This document shows, in pieces, positions 42,954 to 52,137 of a stretch of DNA of 64,000 nucleotides; the stretch's first letter is position 1, and each line of letters opens with the position of its first letter. The stretch is from Deferribacteraceae bacterium V6Fe1 (GTDB lineage Bacteria > Chrysiogenota > Deferribacteres > Deferribacterales > Deferrivibrionaceae). A program made the translations under genes and the position numbers. The notes under the pieces were generated by a model, which had not been told where the DNA came from, ran no database searches, and saw only the letters and a list, made by a program, of their open reading frames with translations. The DNA is taken from contig CP063375.1 of assembly GCA_022813675.1 (NCBI GenBank), positions 496,001 through 560,000 on the forward strand, given 5' to 3'.

Positions 42954-45442
42954 TCTTCCACTAACCAAGTATTTATCTTTTCAATATATTCCTTCAACAA
43001 TTCCTCTTTTCTCTCTTCACTCTTTGCTTCAACATAAAGATGAACATCTGCGGCAAATTGGTCGGGTATCATAAGTACCCACGAATCTCTGAATTTTATT
43101 TTGACCCCGTCAATATAAGAAGCATCTTTATCCATTGCATCTTCACTCATCTTCCTCATAATGTAGCCTTTCTTACTTAACGGACAACTAATTATATTAT
43201 GTGCATAGTGATACTCAGGTATATCTTTTTCTATTTCACTCAATGATGTTCCGGTCTTTGCAAGCAGCTCGAGAAGTTTCAAAGCATTAAAAGCGGCATC
43301 AGGGCAGATGGCATATTTCGGGAAGCTCATAAAGAGATTATCCCAACCTATAAAATCAAACTCTTTGAGAAAATCATATTTTAGCCCGCTCGATTTACCT
43401 CTAACGATATCGATATTTTCAAACTCGTTATCCAAAACAGTTGGCATCATTATCGGCAAATATACTTTTAATCTCTTTTCGGTAGACATGCTTAACAGTT
43501 TTAAAATAACTATTACAGCCTTGTCGTGCGAAAGTGCAAGACCGTTATCAGCAAAAATATGCAATCTTTCTCCATTTTGATAAATTATAAAACCCAAATC
43601 TGCCTTTAAAGTCTTTATGATTTTTGAAACCTGACTCATAGAGTCATGAATCCCTTGAAAGCTCCTTGATAACTTTTTTTCATCAAAATAAGCGTTTAAT
43701 ACTACAGTCTCAATATCTGCACCTGTCATAATGGAAGGGATAATGGTAGAGCCTGTGCCATTGAAAAGGTCCATTACTATCTTAAAATTTCCCCTTTTTA
43801 TGCAATCAAGGTCAAGATTATTGTAAATATTAGCAATATATTCATCACTCTTTGGAGGTAGATCAATCAACTTACCGATATCTTCGTGAGTAGCTCTTCT
43901 GAAATTTTCACGAAAAAATATCCGCTCAATATTTTTCTCCATATTTGAATCGATTGGCATTCCGTCCCCATCGGAAAATGTTATCTCCGTATCCGTGGAT
44001 GATATGTGAGATTGCCTGAAATATATGCACATCGAAGCTTTGAGATTTTTCATGTACCATTTTGCCATTGAAGGGGTAGCAAGTTTTAAGTCGTAAGTAT
44101 TAACTCCTGTTGAAAGTATCCCACCCAAAAAAGACCTCTTTATCATTCTTGACGCACTGTGATAGTCTCTGCTTAAAATTACATAAGAATTTTTGGAAAG
44201 CGCACTGCCAACGGCAGCTCCTAATTTGGCTGCCATCTCAGGAGATAACTCTACATTTGTCCTTGCTGAAACCTTTCCGCCTTCAAATATTGATTTTTTC
44301 CACTTGTCCCCCCAAATAAGGTTGGAGCTTAGTATGGAGCCGCTCTCAATATGTTTGTTAGGCCAGACCATTATGTCCTTTTCAAAAGTTACATTATCCC
44401 CCACTTCGGTATGCTCTGCAATAATCCCGCCTCTTAATATATTTACATTTCTACCCAACATTACATCGTTGCATATGACACAATTGTTTATCACAGAGCC
44501 GTCATTTATCACAACATTATCCCAGATTACCGAATTTTCTATGACACAATTTTTACCTATTGTAACATTGCTACCTATACTGCTGTTTTTAACAATCCCT
44601 TTCGGGTCAATTTTAACATTTTTCCCCATAAAAACGATACCGCTTACACTTGACTCATCAAATGAACAATCCTCAAGACAGTAGACCTTTGCATGATTTA
44701 AATCATGGACAACCTGGCCTATATTAAGATTTAATGCACCTGAAAATATGTCTTGAAAAACTTCTCGGTAAGAAACTGGGTTACCTACATCACGCCAATA
44801 ACCTTTTGCAGTAAATCCATAAAGATCGATATTCCTTGACATTAGAGCCGGAAAAAGGTCTTTTGAAAAATCAAATGGCTTGTCCTCAGGGATATATTTA
44901 AAAACTTCCGATTTGAATACATAAATCCCTGTGTTTATAGTATCACTAAATACTTCTCCCCAGCCGGGCTTTTCAAGAAATCTTAATATTTTGGCATTTT
45001 TATCCGTAATAACAACACCAAACTGCAAAGGATCTTCCACTTGAGTCAGGCAAATAGTGCCAAAAGCATCATTGAGCTTGTGAAATCCTGATATCTCATT
45101 CAAATCAAAATCGGTCACAAGATCTCCGCTAATGACTATAAAATCATCATTGCCAACAAGTTTTTCCGCCTTTTTGACCGCCCCGGCTGTGCCGTAATCA
45201 CCGTCCGGCAAAATGTACTTGATATTTACTCCAAATTTTTCCCCTTTACCAAAATAACTTTTAATAACGTCAGGCTTATAATAAAGAAGAATAATTATTT
45301 CCGTTATTCCGACATCACGTAATTTTGTAACTATATATTCCATCATCGGTTTATTTAAAATTGGCAACATCGGCTTTGGTAAAGAAGTGGTAAGAGGCTG
45401 AATCCTCGTGCCAAACCCGCCGGCCATAACTATCGCTTTCAT
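42950..45442 (-). CDS. Sugar nucleotidyltransferase fused to a phosphomannomutase-like domain (mutase site degenerate)
   Basis: 830 aa. Residues 1-235 are a nucleotidyltransferase (MAGGFGTRIQPLT, KPMLPILNKP, VISGDLVTDFDL). Residues 250-375 are left-handed beta-helix hexapeptide repeats. From 380 on is an alpha-D-phosphohexomutase fold. In that fold the metal loop, normally DGDGDR, reads YQNGER at 621-626. The phosphoserine loop is RQSHIS rather than TASHNP. So mutase activity is doubtful while the transferase part looks intact. Known fusions are annotated as mannose-1-phosphate guanylyltransferase/phosphomannomutase. In this operon it could supply the nucleotide sugar for GlgA in place of GlgC; that is inference. 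Confidence 0.82.
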   Translation of the reverse strand: MKAIVMAGGFGTRIQPLTTSLPKPMLPILNKPMMEYIVTKLRDVGITEIIILLYYKPDVIKSYFGKGEKFGVNIKYILPDGDYGTAGAVKKAEKLVGNDDFIVISGDLVTDFDLNEISGFHKLNDAFGTICLTQVEDPLQFGVVITDKNAKILRFLEKPGWGEVFSDTINTGIYVFKSEVFKYIPEDKPFDFSKDLFPALMSRNIDLYGFTAKGYWRDVGNPVSYREVFQDIFSGALNLNIGQVVHDLNHAKVYCLEDCSFDESSVSGIVFMGKNVKIDPKGIVKNSSIGSNVTIGKNCVIENSVIWDNVVINDGSVINNCVICNDVMLGRNVNILRGGIIAEHTEVGDNVTFEKDIMVWPNKHIESGSILSSNLIWGDKWKKSIFEGGKVSARTNVELSPEMAAKLGAAVGSALSKNSYVILSRDYHSASRMIKRSFLGGILSTGVNTYDLKLATPSMAKWYMKNLKASMCIYFRQSHISSTDTEITFSDGDGMPIDSNMEKNIERIFFRENFRRATHEDIGKLIDLPPKSDEYIANIYNNLDLDCIKRGNFKIVMDLFNGTGSTIIPSIMTGADIETVVLNAYFDEKKLSRSFQGIHDSMSQVSKIIKTLKADLGFIIYQNGERLHIFADNGLALSHDKAVIVILKLLSMSTEKRLKVYLPIMMPTVLDNEFENIDIVRGKSSGLKYDFLKEFDFIGWDNLFMSFPKYAICPDAAFNALKLLELLAKTGTSLSEIEKDIPEYHYAHNIISCPLSKKGYIMRKMSEDAMDKDASYIDGVKIKFRDSWVLMIPDQFAADVHLYVEAKSEERKEELLKEYIEKINTWLVEE

Positions 45443-45454
45443 AATATCCCCCTT

Positions 45455-48001
45455 TTAAGCCCAAATAAGTAAGTTATTCTCAAATCTATTTTTTATAAAT
45501 TTATGCTTTGGCAAAATACAGAATGTTGCCTTAAATTTTCCCGGGCACTCAAGTGTAACATCAGCTTCATATACGGAAAAGTTATTTTCCATTTTAGAAA
45601 AGGTTAAAGGGATAATACGATATGCTTCCCCTTTGTCACATTCCCTTTTAATAAAACACAACACTTCAATATCAGACTGCACCAAACCGTTTATATCAAC
45701 CTTCAAAATAGGTTTTATATTTTCCCCAACCATAAGTTCATCATATTCAAAATAACCTTCACCCACTTGCACGGAGTGCCACATACTGCTAATTTTTCTT
45801 CTCCAATCAACAAACTCCCTCAGCTCTTTGAAATCATTGGCGGACATCTCAAAATACATATTGTTTAGTTCGTTATAAAATTTGTCAGTATATTCCATCA
45901 CCATCCTCGTGGTGTTAAAAAATGAAGACACTGACTTTACCGAGCTTTTCATGACCTTTATCCACTCCCGCGGGATACCTGTTTTATCTCTATCGTAAAA
46001 TAACGGTATTATTTCGTTTTCAAGCTTATCATAAATCTCTTCACTCTCCACAAAATCCTGATAATTCTCATCTGTATAATCTTCTCCAAACCCAATTGAC
46101 CAGCCGTTTGTACCGTTATAACCTTCATCCCACCAACCGTCTAATATCGAAAAATTTATCCCTGCATTTGCAGCCACCTTCATTCCGCTTGTGCCGCTTG
46201 CCTCCATTGGACGTCTCGGGTTATTAAGCCATATATCCACACCTCTCACCAGATATTTTGCCATTTGTATATCGTAGTCCTCAAGGAAAATAACCTTATT
46301 TTTAAACTCTGACTGTCTTGTAATATGTTTTATCTGCTTTATTATCTCTTTCCCACCATTGTCCTTTGGGTGTGCTTTACCGGCGATTATTATTTGTACC
46401 GGCATTTTTGAGCTATTAAGTATTTTGGATAACCTTTCCAAATCTTTAAAAAGGAGATACCCTCTTTTGTATGTGGCAAATCTTCTCGCAAAGCCTATGG
46501 TTAAAGCATCCGAGCGCAAAGCTTCTTGAGCACTCAGCATCTCACTGTGTGAGCCACCTTTTTTCTTAACCTCTTTTTTCAGCCTTCTTCTAACATATTC
46601 AATAAGCCTTGATCGGAGTAAGTTTTTTGTCTCAAACAATTCAAGATCAGGGATATCATCAACGTTTTCCCATACTTCAAATTTATGTGGTTTCAGATGC
46701 CACTCTTCCCCCAGATATCTGTTATACAATCTTTTACATTCATCTGACACCCAAGTAGGCAGATGCACCCCGTTGGTGATATAATCTATCGGGATAAATT
46801 CTTGAGGAATATTCTGCCATAAATTTTTAAATATATTTTTGGATACTTCACCATGAAGCTTACTAACACCATTTCTATACACACTCCCTTTGGTAGCAAA
46901 AATTGCCAAAGAGAATGGCTCTGCTCTGTTATTAGGCTCATATCGTCCGAACCTAATAATTTCCTCTACCTTCAAAGGAGCCCCTGAATAGATACTCCCA
47001 AGATATCTAAATATCTCACCCTCGCTAAAAACATCAAACCCTGCAGGCACAGGTGTATGCGTAGTAAAAATGGTAGTTTTTTTAACAAATTCAAAAGCCT
47101 CATCAAAGCTAAGATTATTTAATAGCATTAATTGGTTTATCCTTTCGCATATAGCAAAAGCAGGGTGACCTTCATTTAAATGAAAAACTGTGGGCTTAAT
47201 ACCCAATTTTTCCAGCGCCTTTACACCACCGATTCCGAGTAAAATCTCTTGTTTTATCCGCATTCCAAAATCACCATCGTAAAGCTTACCTGTTATTTTT
47301 CTTATACTTTCACTATTCTCTGGGATATCCGTATCAAGCAGGATAAATCTCACCATACCGAGATGTATATGCCAAATCTTTGCCTTTATAACCCCTTCTG
47401 GAGAGTTTATTTCAATATAATTTTTATTCCCGTTTTCATCGGATGACTCAAGTATAGGCATCATAGAAAAATCATTATTAGGATAGTCTTCAAGCTGCCA
47501 ACCGTCACTATTTAAATACTGGTGGAAATAGCCGTTTTTATATAATAGCCCGACAGCTACAAAAGGTAGACCGATATCGCTTGCTGATTTGCAGTGGTCT
47601 CCTGACAATATCCCAAGCCCGCCCGCATAAGTTTGTATAGATTCATGTAAACCATATTCCATTGAAAAATAAGCTACAAGCATCTTATCCTTATTTGGGA
47701 TGTCATCTCTTATTTCAAACCACTTTGGAGTCTGGATATACTCCATATACAAATCCCATACGCTTTCAAGCCTTGATAAAAATACCGGGTCGCTTGCAAT
47801 CTCATTAATCCGCTTTTGGTCAAGGGAAGCAAGGACTGCAATCGGGTTATGGACACTCTCTTCCCAAAGGTCGGGATTTATCATTTTAAACAAATCTTTG
47901 GCAGGATTGTTATACGTCCACCAAAGGTTATAGGCCAAAGATTCAAGTTTCTTTAATTTATCAGGGAAATTTATCCCTACGTAAAATTCTCTGAAGTTCA
48001 T
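45455..48001 (-). CDS. glgP: Alpha-glucan phosphorylase (GT35)
   Basis: 848 aa from the ATG at 48001, with GGGGG upstream; a longer frame to 48112 has no ribosome site. It is of the TIGR02094 type: an extra N-terminal domain (KKLESLAYNLWWTYNN), YFSMEYGLHESIQTYAGGLG, and PLP-region sequence NPRRPMEASGTSGMKVAANAG. It releases glucose-1-phosphate from glycogen using phosphate and PLP. It is the first gene of the operon. Several TATAA-like boxes precede it. Confidence 0.93.
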   Translation of the reverse strand: MNFREFYVGINFPDKLKKLESLAYNLWWTYNNPAKDLFKMINPDLWEESVHNPIAVLASLDQKRINEIASDPVFLSRLESVWDLYMEYIQTPKWFEIRDDIPNKDKMLVAYFSMEYGLHESIQTYAGGLGILSGDHCKSASDIGLPFVAVGLLYKNGYFHQYLNSDGWQLEDYPNNDFSMMPILESSDENGNKNYIEINSPEGVIKAKIWHIHLGMVRFILLDTDIPENSESIRKITGKLYDGDFGMRIKQEILLGIGGVKALEKLGIKPTVFHLNEGHPAFAICERINQLMLLNNLSFDEAFEFVKKTTIFTTHTPVPAGFDVFSEGEIFRYLGSIYSGAPLKVEEIIRFGRYEPNNRAEPFSLAIFATKGSVYRNGVSKLHGEVSKNIFKNLWQNIPQEFIPIDYITNGVHLPTWVSDECKRLYNRYLGEEWHLKPHKFEVWENVDDIPDLELFETKNLLRSRLIEYVRRRLKKEVKKKGGSHSEMLSAQEALRSDALTIGFARRFATYKRGYLLFKDLERLSKILNSSKMPVQIIIAGKAHPKDNGGKEIIKQIKHITRQSEFKNKVIFLEDYDIQMAKYLVRGVDIWLNNPRRPMEASGTSGMKVAANAGINFSILDGWWDEGYNGTNGWSIGFGEDYTDENYQDFVESEEIYDKLENEIIPLFYDRDKTGIPREWIKVMKSSVKSVSSFFNTTRMVMEYTDKFYNELNNMYFEMSANDFKELREFVDWRRKISSMWHSVQVGEGYFEYDELMVGENIKPILKVDINGLVQSDIEVLCFIKRECDKGEAYRIIPLTFSKMENNFSVYEADVTLECPGKFKATFCILPKHKFIKNRFENNLLIWA

Positions 48002-48174
48002 TTTACATCCCCCTTTTTTTATATTATACCTGTTATACATATTATACACAATCTCTTTGAATAAAAAAAGTTCACACCAATTGAAACAAATAATTTTTCT
48101 ATCATACTCCATTTTTTGCTTGATTTATTTATTTTTTTTATTATTCTCCGCTAAATCATATATGGGAGGTCATT
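48002..48174. promoter_or_regulatory. Divergent promoter region between glgP and the DUF2156 gene
   Basis: 173 bases, very AT-rich. On the minus strand TATAAT occurs close to glgP (for example near 48013-48018 and 48040-48045) without a convincing -35. On the plus strand, TTGAAA at 48081 and TTGATT at 48120 are candidate -35 boxes. No further structure seen. Confidence 0.35.
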
Positions 48175-49161
48175 ATGACCGAATTATCCATCGAAGGTTA
48201 TCACCTAAGACCCTTTACAATCGAAACAAAAAGTTTAATGGAATCATATCTTAAGTATATTACTTCCGACGTAGATGTAAGTGACTACTCTTTTGCGGCA
48301 AATTTTATTTGGCTGTCAGGGACTTCAGGCTTTTATACTATTGTTAATGATACTTTCTGTCTGTTCAATCTTGCAGGCGGAGAGCTGAGCATGCTCTTAC
48401 CCCCAATAGGAAAAGTTGAAAATGTTAATGATGCGATGATGATATGCTTTGATATAATGAACAAAAACAACTCTTCAATTACTTCATCGAAAATAGAATA
48501 TGTAAGCTCATATTTCGTTCAATCTTTTATTGAATATTCTGAGGATGCCGACATATTCCAGGCACTCGACAGCTACATCATCGAAAAGAAAAATATAGAT
48601 TACGTCTACCTTGCAGATGACCTCATAAATTTAAGAGGGAACTCATATGCCACTAAGCGAAATGAAATAAATAAATTTAAAAAGAATTATCCAAATATAT
48701 CCATCGAAATGCTTAACCCTGAAGCCCACTACAACGGAATACTTGAACTAACCAATAACTGGGTGGTAAACAGGATGAAATATCTTCCCAATGTAGATAT
48801 GGACACATTCATAGATGGGATAAACTGGGAAAGATCTGCAATAAAGAGAACGCTACATTACTTTGATAAACTTGAGATATTAGGGATTGTATTGAAATTC
48901 GACGAAAAAATTGTAGGATTTACTGTTGGGGAGAAGCTAAACGAAAAAACTGCAAGTGTTATAATTGAAAAAACGGATTTCTTTACTCTTGGGGCTGCAC
49001 AATATATATTTTGGGAATTTTCCAAAATTTTAAGAGATACTTATAATATTACTTTCATAAACGTCGGAGATGATATGGGGCTTGAAAACCTGAAAAAGGT
49101 TAAAATGTCTTACAGACCACACACACTTTTGCCAAAATATACAATTTATCAAAAAATATGA
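48175..49161 (+). CDS. DUF2156 protein (lysylphosphatidylglycerol synthetase C-terminal-like)
   Basis: 328 aa, ATG 48175 behind GGGAGG. The protein is soluble and shows a double GNAT-like fold; the segment SYATKRNEINKFKKNYPN and the later NVGDDMGLENLKKVKMSYRP are typical for DUF2156. The family is related to the aminoacyl-transferring domain of MprF, but stand-alone members have unknown substrates. It overlaps the next gene by 4 bases, which is also an acetyltransferase fold. Confidence 0.85.
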   Translation: MTELSIEGYHLRPFTIETKSLMESYLKYITSDVDVSDYSFAANFIWLSGTSGFYTIVNDTFCLFNLAGGELSMLLPPIGKVENVNDAMMICFDIMNKNNSSITSSKIEYVSSYFVQSFIEYSEDADIFQALDSYIIEKKNIDYVYLADDLINLRGNSYATKRNEINKFKKNYPNISIEMLNPEAHYNGILELTNNWVVNRMKYLPNVDMDTFIDGINWERSAIKRTLHYFDKLEILGIVLKFDEKIVGFTVGEKLNEKTASVIIEKTDFFTLGAAQYIFWEFSKILRDTYNITFINVGDDMGLENLKKVKMSYRPHTLLPKYTIYQKI

Positions 49162-49598
49162 TTATACGAAAAGCAAAAAAGGAAGATCTCAAAACTATTG
49201 CAGGTCTCGAAAAGATAATTTTTGATAAAAGCAACTTCCCCATGTCAATCAGAAACTTACAATACCACTTAAGAGTAAATAACATGATAGCCGTTGCGGA
49301 AATTGACAACACAATCGCCGGCTACTGCGTAGTCTTTTTAAGAAAAAAATATGCTAGAATTTACAGTATCGCGACAAACCCTGACTTTAGAGGGAAAAAG
49401 GTTGCATCAACCCTTTTAGAGCATATTTTGTCACAAACTTGCGGACTTAATTATATAAGCCTTGAAGTTAGAAAAGATAATATTCCAGCTATAGCACTTT
49501 ACGAAAAATACGGATTTAAAACAGTAAAAGAGATCCCATGCTATTATGGCGACGGATGCAGCGCCCTTAAAATGAAGAAAGCTTTACATAAACTTTGA
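49158..49598 (+). CDS. rimI: GNAT N-acetyltransferase, RimI-like
   Basis: 146 aa. The acetyl-CoA loop is NPDFRGKKVASTLL (the R/Q-x-x-G-x-G/A pattern), followed by YISLEVRKDNIPAIALYEKYGFKTV, the RimI signature. RimI acetylates the N-terminus of ribosomal protein S18. Other small GNATs share the motif, so the substrate is likely but not certain. Translationally coupled to the DUF2156 gene. The 3' end overlaps the convergent DUF486 gene by 15 bases. Confidence 0.8.
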   Translation: MIIRKAKKEDLKTIAGLEKIIFDKSNFPMSIRNLQYHLRVNNMIAVAEIDNTIAGYCVVFLRKKYARIYSIATNPDFRGKKVASTLLEHILSQTCGLNYISLEVRKDNIPAIALYEKYGFKTVKEIPCYYGDGCSALKMKKALHKL

Positions 49599-49931
49599 TC
49601 TGAAGATAAAAAATACCGCACCTAAAATACAAATTCCGGCATACAGATAATCCATTGTAAGCTTTTCTTTCATGTAAAGCACCGAAAAAGGGATAAAAAC
49701 AGATAAAGTTATTACTTCCTGAATAATTTTAAGCTGGCCTAAGCTGAGTGCCTTATGCCCAATTCTATTTGCCGGCACTTGTAAAATATATTCAAAAAAA
49801 GCTATCCCCCAACTCGCCAAAATAGCAATAATAAGAGGCTTTGAGCCTAATGTCTTCAGATGACCATACCATGCAAAAGTCATAAAAATATTGCTTAATA
49901 CAAGCAACATAACTGTAGCAATTATATTCAT
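49584..49931 (-). CDS. DUF486 family small membrane protein
   Basis: 115 aa with four membrane segments; MLLVLSNIFMTFAWYGHLK, SWGIAFFEYILQVPANRIGH and QLKIIQEVITLSVF are the conserved blocks of DUF486, a branch of the drug/metabolite transporter superfamily. Function unknown. It would act as a dimer if like EmrE relatives. The 3' end overlaps the convergent rimI-like gene. Confidence 0.88.
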   Translation of the reverse strand: MNIIATVMLLVLSNIFMTFAWYGHLKTLGSKPLIIAILASWGIAFFEYILQVPANRIGHKALSLGQLKIIQEVITLSVFIPFSVLYMKEKLTMDYLYAGICILGAVFFIFRSKFM

Positions 49932-50095
49932 TTACTTTTCTCCACCTCTTGAAACGTTTCTTCAAGATGCTCATTAGTACTAAACATAATAAATTTCAAC
50001 TGATTTTTTGTATTAAAAAGAAATTATTCATTTCAATTATTTTCTATTGTAAAAGAAAGTCCGGTATATTAAAAGATTTGTCAGCGGAGGAAGTT

Positions 50096-52090
50096 ATGAA
50101 AAAAATTACATTTTTAATTATATTATTTTCTATTTTCGCAGTCTATTTTTTATCCGGTTATAAAAGATACGAAGTTTACAAAAAATGGGAGGAAAATCGC
50201 TCTCTCTATTTTGTAGACAATATCACTGCTATGACTACACTTGATGCTTACTACTGGCTGAAAATGGCAAAAGATTACGATAATGGCAAACTGGGAAAAG
50301 ATTATATCAATCCTCTTAAAGAATATCCTGACATGACTTGTTATAATAAAAGTCCTAACATGCTCGTGTGGATGATAAGTTTTACGCATAGAATTACCGG
50401 ATTAGATTATTACAAATCCGGGCTGCTGCTAATCCCTTTTCTTGCAGGGCTATTTTGTATCCCGCTATTTTTCTACTTTTTTCGTCTTGACTACGGTGAA
50501 TCAGCCGTATTAGGCGGACTGTTGGGAAGTTTCAGCTACGCTTATTACGTAAGGAGCACAATGGGAAGAGTTGACACCGACCTTTTAAATATATTCTTCC
50601 CGATACTTATCTCTTTATTTATCTTATTTCTTTCAAAAGAGAACAATAAAATAAAAAATTATATACATTCGGCATTGGCTGGAATCTCAATGACAGGGTT
50701 TGTATGGTGGTATCAGAAACCCGGGTTTATATTTGTCTACTTGGTATTTTTGACGCTCTATCTATTTTTCCAAAAGTTTAAACTAAAAGATTTGCTGATA
50801 CTCTCCGCTCTGTTTTTACTTTTTTCAAACCCACTATACGTTGTAAACAGTATAGCTCAGTTAATTGGGTTCTTTAATGCTTATTTTTTCCCACAACCCT
50901 CAGGACAAATTTCTTGGCCTGATATTATGCAAACAATCACTGAAAGTCAAAAGAGAGGGGTAATACAGACGCTTAAAATGATTCACGAGATTTGGGGATT
51001 TGTCATAGTAGGATTTGCTGGCTTAGCCTACCTATACCTTAAAAACTTTGTAAAAATGCTCCCAATTACACCTGTCATTATTTTGGGTATGTTGTCCCTT
51101 GTAGGCTCAAACAGGTTTGCAATGTTTTTAGTCCCATTTGTAGGTGTTGGCATAGGCGTAATAATTATGGAGATTATCAAACATGTTGAAAAGCTATTAA
51201 AATTCAAGCAAATTGTAACAAGCATAGTCAGTATCTCTTTGATGTTTATCTTGTTCTTTGCCACTGCCAATTATACTGCATATTCTTATGTAATAAGGCC
51301 TTCAATTGCACCAGACATTACCAAAAGTTTTATTGAGCTAAAACAACAACTCCCTAAAAATTCTGCTGTTTTCACTTGGTGGGATTACGGATATGCATTA
51401 ATGGACATCCCTGAGTTTGCCACCTATCATGATGGGGGAGCCCATGGTGGACTCAGAACTACACTTGTAGCACGAGGTTTTACGGAAACAAACCAAAAAA
51501 ATCTGTATAAAGTGTTAGCTTATCTTGAAAATTACGGTTTTGATTATTTAAATGAGGCAATCGTGAAAGATAATATTAGTGCCGAAGATATGCTGAAGGA
51601 AATTTACGGTTACAATGATGGTTTTAAAGGTGAGAATGTTTACATCCTTTACACAAGGGATATGATAGGTAAATTTGGTGCCATCTCTTTTTTCGGAAAT
51701 TGGGACTTTAAAGAGAAAAAGGCATATCCGACACCTTATAATGAACTCAGTTGTTCCAAAATTGAAAACAATACCCTTTACTGTACAGGCATAACTATCA
51801 ATCTAAGTTCAGGAATTGCAACAGCCGGTGGGAACAACTTTTTCTTGCGAAGAATAGTTTTTGTCAATAACGGTAAAATTGTTAATAAATCGGAGATAAA
51901 AGAGGCAGGTAATACCCTGCAGCTACTTATGAGAAACAATAATATATTTTCCATACAGCTAATACCTGAAATCCTTTACCAATCAAATTTTAATCAGCAG
52001 TATATACTTGGGAACTATGACAAAGATCTGTATGAAGAAGTTTACAACAACTTTCCTACGGCAAGAGTCTTTAAGGTATTAAAAAGATAA
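50096..52090 (+). CDS. pglB: PglB/STT3-type oligosaccharyltransferase
   Basis: 664 aa from ATG 50096 behind GCGGAGG; an upstream frame extension is not supported. About twelve or thirteen membrane helices are followed by a periplasmic C-terminal domain. Catalytic features: D50 in the first loop (TTLDAYYW), D160-x-D162, TITE at 280-283, and WWDYG at 428-432. These define enzymes that transfer a lipid-linked glycan to Asn in protein sequons. No glycan synthesis genes lie nearby. Flagellin or cytochromes are plausible targets in this organism, by inference. A terminator follows. Confidence 0.9.
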   Translation: MKKITFLIILFSIFAVYFLSGYKRYEVYKKWEENRSLYFVDNITAMTTLDAYYWLKMAKDYDNGKLGKDYINPLKEYPDMTCYNKSPNMLVWMISFTHRITGLDYYKSGLLLIPFLAGLFCIPLFFYFFRLDYGESAVLGGLLGSFSYAYYVRSTMGRVDTDLLNIFFPILISLFILFLSKENNKIKNYIHSALAGISMTGFVWWYQKPGFIFVYLVFLTLYLFFQKFKLKDLLILSALFLLFSNPLYVVNSIAQLIGFFNAYFFPQPSGQISWPDIMQTITESQKRGVIQTLKMIHEIWGFVIVGFAGLAYLYLKNFVKMLPITPVIILGMLSLVGSNRFAMFLVPFVGVGIGVIIMEIIKHVEKLLKFKQIVTSIVSISLMFILFFATANYTAYSYVIRPSIAPDITKSFIELKQQLPKNSAVFTWWDYGYALMDIPEFATYHDGGAHGGLRTTLVARGFTETNQKNLYKVLAYLENYGFDYLNEAIVKDNISAEDMLKEIYGYNDGFKGENVYILYTRDMIGKFGAISFFGNWDFKEKKAYPTPYNELSCSKIENNTLYCTGITINLSSGIATAGGNNFFLRRIVFVNNGKIVNKSEIKEAGNTLQLLMRNNNIFSIQLIPEILYQSNFNQQYILGNYDKDLYEEVYNNFPTARVFKVLKR

Positions 52091-52094
52091 ATAT

Positions 52095-52132
52095 AAAGTC
52101 CCTTGGGTTTACCACCCGGAGGGACTTTTTTT
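52095..52132. terminator. Intrinsic terminator after pglB, shared with the ClC gene end
   Basis: AAAGTCCCT (52095-52103) pairs with AGGGACTTT (52120-52128), with an inner GGG/CCC pairing, followed by a T-run. The gene on the other strand ends at 52138, so it may serve both. Confidence 0.85.
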
Positions 52133-52137
52133 ATCCC

